Part shown: positions 6,433 through 10,753 of the stretch, piece by piece
How positions within the stretch are numbered: the stretch's first letter is position 1
Layout: every line of letters begins with the position of its first letter
Assembly (NCBI GenBank): GCA_025362165.1
Contig: JANYHY010000044.1
Span: 1 to 10,753 of the forward strand
Direction: 5' to 3'
DNA from: Myxococcales bacterium
GTDB lineage: Bacteria > Myxococcota_A > Polyangia > Polyangiales > Polyangiaceae
DNA: 10,753 nt
Position numbers and translations under genes: made by a program
Notes under the pieces: model-generated
Databases searched by the model: none
Told to the model about the DNA's origin: nothing
The model's input: the letters and a program-made list of their open reading frames with translations, nothing else

Positions 6433-6759
6433 TCACTTGCCTTGGAGCAAGTACGCGATGACGAGCGAGAGCAGAACGAGCGACTCGATCAGCGCGAGGC
6501 CGAGGATCATCGGGACCTGGATCTTCCCAGCGGCTCCCGGGTTGCGTGCGATGCCTTCGAGGGCTGCAGCCGCCGCGCGTCCCTGACCGAGCGTGCCGCC
6601 GAGCGCGCCGAGCCCGATGGCGATGCCCGCGCCGATGTACGCCCCCATCTTGGCGTCCATCTCGTTCGAGGGAGCGCCTTCACCAGCCAACGCGAGGGCG
6701 GGCGCGAAGAAAACGGCCAAAAACGCGGCGGAGGGAGCGAGCTTCTTCGTGAGCGACAT
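6433..6759 (-). CDS. atpE: ATP synthase Fo subunit c with signal-like N-terminal extension
   Basis: 108 residues. The c-subunit hairpin occupies about 38-106: helix 1 with a glycine-rich face (YIGAGIAIGLGALGGTLGQG, 41-60), the polar loop ARNPGAAGK (71-79) that contacts the rotor stalk, and helix 2 with the ion-carrying carboxylate Glu92 in LIESLVLL. It forms the rotor ring that couples ion flow to ATP synthesis. Residues 1-25 add a third hydrophobic segment ending ALALA before GEGAP, which looks like a cleavable signal peptide. Classical c subunits are 75-90 residues and lack it. Gln59 and Glu92-Ser93 match part of the sodium-binding set of Ilyobacter c subunit, but the Thr and Tyr of that set are Leu here. 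A strong AAGGAG about 10 bases before the ATG at 6759 supports the start. It lies 68 bases after atpB and is probably co-transcribed with it. Confidence 0.95.
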   Translation of the reverse strand: MSLTKKLAPSAAFLAVFFAPALALAGEGAPSNEMDAKMGAYIGAGIAIGLGALGGTLGQGRAAAAALEGIARNPGAAGKIQVPMILGLALIESLVLLSLVIAYLLQGK

Positions 6760-6827
6760 GTCCGGAGACTCCTTGTGTGGGGCGCTAGTTAGTGGGTTTT
6801 GAGCCCGGTGACCAGAGGGTATTTTTC

Positions 6828-7643
6828 TCAGTGTGCGGCAGCAGCTTTTTCGTGCGCTTCGTCGTGCGCTTGGTCCGTGGCGAGCGTGATGTAAATCGAT
6901 GAGAGCAGGCAGAACACGATCACTTGAATGAGCGCGACGAGCGTCCCCAACATCATGATCGGGATCGGGACCAGCACCGGGATGAGACCCATGAACACCG
7001 CGAGCAAGAGGTGGTCGACGGCCATGTTGATCATCAAGCGCACGCTCAGCGTGATGGGGCGCAAGCACGTCGAGAAGATCTCGAGCGGGAAGATGAGCAT
7101 GTTGATGGGCAGGTACGCCCAGCCGAGCCACGGGCCCGCGAAGTGCTTGATGTAGTCGAGGCCGTTCTCTTTCAAGCCGTAATAGTTGAACGAGACGAAC
7201 ACCACGAGGGCGCAACCAGCGGTGATGCTCCACGTGCTCGTTGGCGGAGTGATGCCGGGCAGCAGGCCGAGCATGTTCGAGAAGAAGATGAAAAATGCAC
7301 AGGTGCCGATGATGGGGAAGTAACGCTTCGCGCGCTTGGGCCCCATCATGCTCTTCATCATGTCGTAGAAGTAGCCGATGAAGACCTCTAGGAAGGTGCG
7401 CAGCGAGAGCTTGGCGTCCGGGAGCACGCTCTTGTCGTGATCCTCGATCTCCGCGCGGCCACGCCACGCGATGACGCCGATCAAGAGCACCACGAACACG
7501 CTCATCGCGAGCGGCTCGGCCGAGTGCCAACCCACGGGCTTGCCCATCAGGGTCTTGCCGAAGTTGTGCATGTTCGACTCGAGCGTCTTGCTGCCGATCA
7601 GCGCGTTCAGCAAGTAGTGGAACCAAGAGGTATGGTGCGGCAT
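6828..7643 (-). CDS. atpB: ATP synthase Fo subunit a
   Basis: 271 residues with the expected multi-helix layout: membrane segments near 44-61, 110-130, 138-155, 172-190, 205-232 and 234-255. Subunit a forms the half-channels beside the c ring. The key arginine is Arg202 in LSVRLMINM, equivalent to Arg210 of E. coli, and Gln240 in ALIQVIVF matches the conserved Gln252. The residues after the arginine (RLMINMAVDHLL) differ from the usual RLFGN. The N-terminal region includes a periplasmic-type stretch before the first helix, and the tail is His/Ala-rich. The ATG at 7643 is the first in frame. A good promoter ends 11 bases upstream, so the leader is only a few bases. It is first of an atpB-atpE pair; F1 genes are not in this window. 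Confidence 0.95.
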   Translation of the reverse strand: MPHHTSWFHYLLNALIGSKTLESNMHNFGKTLMGKPVGWHSAEPLAMSVFVVLLIGVIAWRGRAEIEDHDKSVLPDAKLSLRTFLEVFIGYFYDMMKSMMGPKRAKRYFPIIGTCAFFIFFSNMLGLLPGITPPTSTWSITAGCALVVFVSFNYYGLKENGLDYIKHFAGPWLGWAYLPINMLIFPLEIFSTCLRPITLSVRLMINMAVDHLLLAVFMGLIPVLVPIPIMMLGTLVALIQVIVFCLLSSIYITLATDQAHDEAHEKAAAAH

Positions 7644-7654
7644 CGGGCGGCCTG

Positions 7655-7683
7655 TATTTAGGCGTCCGCGCCACCGTTGCCAA
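7655..7683 (-). promoter_or_regulatory. Candidate promoter of atpBE
   Basis: On minus, TTGGCA (7683-7678, 5 of 6 to the -35 consensus) and the AT-rich TAAATA (7660-7655) are exactly 17 bp apart. The predicted start point (near 7648) is about five bases before the atpB ATG. The element lies in the 66-bp gap shared with the divergent atpZ. Confidence 0.55.
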
Positions 7684-7709
7684 GCTCAATTCTGTGTTAA
7701 GGGTCCGGC

Positions 7710-7970
7710 GTGAGCTCGGCGTGGAAAGCCTATGGAAGGTACTCGACGGTCGGGCTGGAGCTGGTCCTGTCGATGGTGCTCGGTTGGGCTCTTGGGCACT
7801 GGCTGGACGGCAAATTTTTTGGCGCGCACGGTTACGCAACGGCGACTGGCTCGATCGTCGGCGTTTACGCCGGATTTCGCGCCTTGTGGAAGGCCGCCAA
7901 GATGATGCGACTCGAGGCTGATCGCGAGGACGAAGAACAACTGAAACGATTGCGTGACGATGATGAGTGA
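7710..7970 (+). CDS. atpZ: AtpZ/AtpI-family ATP synthase accessory protein
   Basis: 86 residues with two membrane helices (about 15-33 and 46-63) and a highly charged C-terminal tail rich in Asp/Glu/Arg. The first helix carries GWALGHWLDG, the small-residue motif ending in Asp typical of the AtpZ family. AtpZ acts with AtpI in the membrane and is linked to magnesium or calcium supply and to c-ring assembly. The GTG at 7710 follows AAGGG by about 8 bases. The stop overlaps the start of atpI, so the two are coupled. The gene diverges from atpB, whereas in most bacteria atpZ and atpI precede atpB on the same strand. Confidence 0.8.
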   Translation: MSSAWKAYGRYSTVGLELVLSMVLGWALGHWLDGKFFGAHGYATATGSIVGVYAGFRALWKAAKMMRLEADREDEEQLKRLRDDDE

Positions 7971-8340
7971 CGAGCTCGACCCTCAGCTGAAGACGGCGCT
8001 CTGGTCGGTCGCGGCCTTCGGGGCGTTCTTCGCTGCGGTCGCCGCCACGGTCTTCTCGCCGCGCGCGGGTCTCTCGTGTGCGATAGGCGCCGCGATCGCT
8101 GCGAGCAACCTCTACGCGCTCGCCAAAATCATCGGCGCGCTCGTGACTCCTGGAGCTTCGCGGCGCGTCGTCGGTTGGGTGTTCGCGCTCTTGATGAAGA
8201 TGGCGATCTTGTTCGGCGGGATTTGGCTCTTGTTGATGTGGGGCGTCGTCACGGTCGTACCGCTCGTCGCGGGGTACATGACGCTGCCGCTCGGCATCAC
8301 CATCGGATCTCTCGTCAGCGATCGCGGACGGCAGCGATGA
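7960..8340 (+). CDS. atpI: ATP synthase subunit I (AtpI-like)
   Basis: 126 residues from the ATG at 7960, with four membrane helices at about residues 11-30, 35-56, 70-90 and 94-115 and very short loops, as in the ATP-synt_I family. These proteins help assemble the c ring and may aid ion supply. Start choice is open: GTG 7954, ATG 7960 and ATG 7963 are in frame, all overlapping the end of atpZ (7970). The second ATG gives the compact ATGAGTGA overlap. The identification rests on size, helix pattern and position next to atpZ and atpBE, as the family is poorly conserved. The 3' end overlaps rdgB by 26 bp tail to tail. Confidence 0.75.
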   Translation: MMSDELDPQLKTALWSVAAFGAFFAAVAATVFSPRAGLSCAIGAAIAASNLYALAKIIGALVTPGASRRVVGWVFALLMKMAILFGGIWLLLMWGVVTVVPLVAGYMTLPLGITIGSLVSDRGRQR

Positions 8341-9019
8341 TCGCGTTGCGCTGACCGAGGATCGCCTCGAGCACGGGGACGAGCGCGCGGAACGCCTTCG
8401 CGCGGTGGCTGAGTTCGTTCTTTTCTTCGGAGGAAAGCTCCGCCATCGTCTTGTCCTGCGCCTCTCTCACGACGAACAGCGGATCGTATCCGAACCCTCC
8501 CGATCCCCGCGGCGACGTCGTGATGCGGCCCTCGCATGCGCCCTCCACGATCACCGGCTCGCCGCCCGTGTACGGATCGATGAGCGCGAGCACGCAGCGA
8601 AATCGCCCTGGAAACCCGCCGCTCGGCGCGTCGTCGACGTTGGAGAGCGCGGACAATAGCGCGGCGTTGTTCTCCGCGTCGGTCGCTCGATCGTGTGCGA
8701 AGCGAGCAGATCGCACGCCGGGCTTGTTCCCCAACACATCCACCTCGAGGCCCGAGTCGTCTGCGAGCGTCATCATCAACGTGGCCTTCGAGATCGCCTT
8801 CGCCTTCTTGATCGCGTTCGCCGCGAACGTGTCGCCGTCTTCGGTCACGGTGATCGTGTCCGCGCCCGCGTCGGAGAGCGAGAGCACCTCCACGTTGATC
8901 GGCGCGAGCAGCGCGCGCAGCTCCTCGAGCTTGCCGCGATTGGAAGTCGCCACGACGAGCGCGTGACCTCGCCCGAGCGAAGCGCGCGTTCCTTCCGTGT
9001 CTTTGTCGAGATCACTCAT
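8315..9019 (-). CDS. rdgB: dITP/XTP pyrophosphatase (RdgB/HAM1 family)
   Basis: 234 residues from the ATG at 9019; the frame is open further upstream but lacks family sequence there. It hydrolyses non-canonical purine triphosphates (dITP, XTP, ITP) to monophosphate and pyrophosphate, keeping them out of DNA and RNA. Family motifs are complete: ATSNRGKLEEL (24-34, nucleotide binding), ADDSGLEVDVL (86-96, metal/catalytic Asp), PGVRSARF (100-107), GFGYDPLF (175-182), MAELSSEEKNELSHRAKA (192-209). About 18 residues precede the conserved core, slightly longer than E. coli RdgB. It is the third gene of rph - membrane protein - rdgB, 40 bases after the second. Confidence 0.94.
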   Translation of the reverse strand: MSDLDKDTEGTRASLGRGHALVVATSNRGKLEELRALLAPINVEVLSLSDAGADTITVTEDGDTFAANAIKKAKAISKATLMMTLADDSGLEVDVLGNKPGVRSARFAHDRATDAENNAALLSALSNVDDAPSGGFPGRFRCVLALIDPYTGGEPVIVEGACEGRITTSPRGSGGFGYDPLFVVREAQDKTMAELSSEEKNELSHRAKAFRALVPVLEAILGQRNAIIAAVRDR

Positions 9020-9059
9020 CGACCGCGAGAGTACCAGAGCACCCGTCCCCCGTGGCGTG

Positions 9060-9866
9060 TCAGGGGGACAAGCGCCAGCGCACCTCTCCGGACTCGTCGA
9101 GCAACACGACCGGCTCGGCCACAGTGGAGCTCCGATAGGCATGCCCTCGCTCGGAGATGCGAACGACCATAGGGAGCGCCTCTACCTCCTCGATGCGGAA
9201 CTGCGCGCTTCGTCCATCTCGCACGGCGGCTACAAATAGCCTCCGTTCGCGTCCGCGGAGCCATGATGCGATCAGCGCGAGGGCTCCTGCTGCAGCGCCA
9301 ACTGCGGCCAACGCACCGCACACGATCCTGTCGAGGCCAGACGTCTGAAGGTCGAACCAGAGCGCGCCCGTCGCGAGCAGCGCGGAGATCGCGCCGACGA
9401 CGGCCTCGCCGCGATCCTCGCTCGACATCCCTTTGTCGGCGGCTGCGCGCGCGAGATAAATCGGCAGTCCGAAGAAGATGAGAGTCATGATGAGCGCGGG
9501 CACCCAGATGAACGCGCCGAGCGTGGCGCCGAGCATGAAGCTGCCAAGGCTCGGCGAGCAAAGCGCGCACGCGGTCGCCGACGTCAGCGCAGCCAATGGC
9601 ATGCAGAGCGCCCAGCCGATCCACGAATCGCGAATACGAAGGAGTCGCGCCCACACCAGCGCAAAGACGAACGTGCTCAACGCCGAGGCCGCGCCCGCGC
9701 CCAACCACACGGTGCCCAAGCCTCCCGAGCCGTCTGGATCCGAGACGTCATTGCCGATCGGCTGAAGGATCACACCGGTGCACGCCGCGAGCGACGCCGC
9801 GACCGCCAACATGTTCAGCCGCTGGAGCCACACGGGCGCGCGGAACGACTGCGGGAGATCGACCAT
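9060..9866 (-). CDS. Predicted six-helix membrane protein, unknown function
   Basis: 268 residues. Hydrophobic segments lie at about 17-37, 51-76, 81-103, 108-139, 152-171 and 179-203. They are followed by a charged, soluble C-terminal part of about 65 residues (204-268), rich in beta-type sequence such as RRLFVAAVRDG and VVLLDESGEVRWRL. No catalytic motif or known family is recognised. Cysteines cluster at 88, 100 and 103. The ATG at 9866 follows TACTAG by six bases with no clear Shine-Dalgarno. It sits 37 bases after rph and 40 before rdgB on the same strand, so it is probably co-transcribed. An overlapping frame on the same strand (9016-9708) is Arg-rich and judged a shadow. Confidence 0.75.
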   Translation of the reverse strand: MVDLPQSFRAPVWLQRLNMLAVAASLAACTGVILQPIGNDVSDPDGSGGLGTVWLGAGAASALSTFVFALVWARLLRIRDSWIGWALCMPLAALTSATACALCSPSLGSFMLGATLGAFIWVPALIMTLIFFGLPIYLARAAADKGMSSEDRGEAVVGAISALLATGALWFDLQTSGLDRIVCGALAAVGAAAGALALIASWLRGRERRLFVAAVRDGRSAQFRIEEVEALPMVVRISERGHAYRSSTVAEPVVLLDESGEVRWRLSP

Positions 9867-9903
9867 CTCACTCTAGTACGAACGAGCGCGGCGGTTTGTT
9901 CGT

Positions 9904-10662
9904 CTATTTCTTCACCAACAAGGAATCGAGCACGACGCCGTGCTTTTCGAGGGCTTGCTTCTGGACCTTGGTGAGGCTGGAAATGCCTTCGATCGCGAGA
10001 TCGATCATGCGATCGATCATCACACGCGGGACGGGTTCGCCCTCTGCGGTGCCTTGCACCTCGATGATGTCGCCAGTGTCCGTCGCCACCACGTTCAGGT
10101 CCACGCGCGCCTTGCTGTCCTCCAAATAGACGAGGTCCAGCGCGAGGGCGTCGCCTTCCACGCAGCCGACGCTCGTGGCCGCGACGGGCTCGCGCAAGAC
10201 GCGGTTGGTGAGCTTTCCGGATTTGGTGAGCTTGTCGACGGCGATCGCGAGCGCGACGAAGCCGCCCGTGATCGATGCGGTTCGCGTGCCGCCGTCCGCC
10301 TCGAGCACGTCGCAGTCGATGGTGACTTGTCGCTCGCCGAGTTTGTCGAGATCGATGGCTGCGCGCAACGCACGGCCGATCAATCGCTGGATCTCTTGCG
10401 TGCGTCCTCCGGGGGCTTTGCCTCGGCCGTCGCGCGGCTCGCGGCGAACTGGGTTGCTGCGCGGGTGCATCTGATACTCGGCGGTGATCCAGCCCTTGCC
10501 CTTGCCCTCGAGGAACGGCGGCACTTTTTCATCGATCGACGCGGTGCAGAGCACCAGCGTATTGCCTGCGCGATAGAGCACCGAGCCCTCGGCGAACTTG
10601 TGAAAGCCGAGAGTCATCTCGACAGGGCGGTGGGCGTTGAGCTCGCGTTTGTCAGGTCGCAT
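9904..10662 (-). CDS. rph: Ribonuclease PH
   Basis: 252 residues. RNase PH is a phosphate-dependent 3'-5' exoribonuclease that trims tRNA and other RNA 3' ends as a hexamer in the cytoplasm. The sequence starts MRPDKREL, the family signature, and has RTQEIQRLIGRALRA (87-101, with Arg87 equivalent to a phosphate-binding Arg), EADGGTRTASITGG (121-134, with Arg127), ATSVG (162-166), LDLVYLEDS (175-183, metal-binding Asp) and VQGTAEG (202-208). Length is close to the usual 235-260. The ATG at 10662 is preferred over an in-frame GTG at 10680 because family members begin at MRPD. It is first of the rph - membrane protein - rdgB run and is preceded by a copy of the shared dyad element. Confidence 0.96.
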   Translation of the reverse strand: MRPDKRELNAHRPVEMTLGFHKFAEGSVLYRAGNTLVLCTASIDEKVPPFLEGKGKGWITAEYQMHPRSNPVRREPRDGRGKAPGGRTQEIQRLIGRALRAAIDLDKLGERQVTIDCDVLEADGGTRTASITGGFVALAIAVDKLTKSGKLTNRVLREPVAATSVGCVEGDALALDLVYLEDSKARVDLNVVATDTGDIIEVQGTAEGEPVPRVMIDRMIDLAIEGISSLTKVQKQALEKHGVVLDSLLVKK

Positions 10663-10669
10663 GTGTGGA

Positions 10670-10702
10670 GCGATTACCACAAATTGATTGTGCCAACGGC
10701 AC
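10670..10702 (-). promoter_or_regulatory. Shared upstream element, copy 2 (before rph)
   Basis: On minus, GTGCCGTTGGCAC (10702-10690), CAATTT (10686-10681) and ATCGC (10674-10670) repeat all three blocks seen at 3604-3636 without gaps, 24 identical bases within the blocks. ATCGC ends seven bases before the rph ATG. If this is the -10 region, the rph transcript would be leaderless. Confidence 0.45.
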
Positions 10703-10724
10703 GAGCAATTTCAGGTTCTGTCCG

Positions 10725-10744
10725 AGCGACCCGCAGGGTCGGCT
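10725..10744. repeat. Hairpin upstream of rph
   Basis: CGACCC-gca-GGGTCG (10727-10741) forms a 6-bp perfect stem. An alternative pairing extends AGCGACCC with GGGTC-g-GCT (10725-10744). No T-run follows on either strand. It may end the neighbouring gene or be chance. No gene is visible in 10703-10753. Confidence 0.3.
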
Positions 10745-10753
10745 GGGAGTATG

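Noticed and set aside
6760..7839. Upstream extension of the atpE frame on minus through atpB
   Set aside because: The extension is His/Arg-rich shadow sequence of atpB; atpE has its own strong Shine-Dalgarno before the ATG at 6759.
9016..9708. Open frame on minus overlapping the membrane protein gene
   Set aside because: Arg-rich with no family features; the overlapping frame encodes regular membrane helices.
1..10753. CRISPR arrays, insertion sequences, tRNA or rRNA genes, phage or attachment sites
   Set aside because: No regular spaced repeats, transposase motifs, tRNA-like cloverleaf or rRNA sequence were seen on either strand.

Overview
The window is GC-rich bacterial chromosome with densely packed genes, overlapping starts and stops, and strong G/C preference at third codon positions. 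The content fits a myxobacterium, most likely of the Polyangiales type: a soluble double-GAF histidine kinase, a cysteine-rich secreted lipoprotein of the kind common in these bacteria, an F-ATPase Fo cluster separated from F1, and an rph/rdgB pair. This placement is inferred from gene style; no marker gene is present.

Layout, left to right. (1) 1-154, minus: the first 51 codons of a DPM1-like family 2 glycosyltransferase, cut by the window edge. (2) 260-3486, plus: a GAF-GAF-histidine kinase whose stop overlaps the start of a secreted L,D-transpeptidase (ATGA overlap), closed by a hairpin terminator that contains the stop codon. (3) 3487-4686: a leader with two inverted repeats, a cysteine-rich lipoprotein gene with an internally duplicated cysteine module (3660-4214), structured sequence after it, and a minus-strand remnant of another lipoprotein gene (about 4380-4664). 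(4) 4687-6356, plus: a UbiB/AarF/ABC1 kinase-like gene interrupted near 5967 by loss of about 16-18 codons and a frame change. (5) 6362-8340: the ATP synthase Fo module, with atpB-atpE on minus ending in tandem hairpins, and atpZ-atpI reading divergently on plus. (6) 8315-10662, minus: an apparent operon rph - six-helix membrane protein - rdgB, whose end overlaps atpI by 26 bp tail to tail.

How the genes work together. atpB and atpE encode the stator channel and rotor ring of ATP synthase. AtpZ and AtpI are assembly or ion-supply partners, and all four probably act together although split between two divergent transcripts. Rph (3' RNA trimming) and RdgB (removal of non-canonical purine nucleotides) are housekeeping genes often found side by side; here an unknown membrane protein lies between them. 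The kinase and transpeptidase are translationally coupled, so the kinase may sense a signal linked to envelope state, but no response regulator lies nearby.

The most interesting non-coding signal is a bipartite element, the dyad GTGCCGTTGGCAC followed at fixed spacing by CAATTT and ATCGC. It occurs upstream of both the cysteine-rich lipoprotein gene and rph, nearly 7 kb apart and in opposite orientations. Several genes also have a promoter -10-like hexamer 6-7 nt before the start codon, which suggests leaderless transcripts. I found no tRNA, rRNA, CRISPR array, insertion sequence or clear new defence or biosynthetic system.
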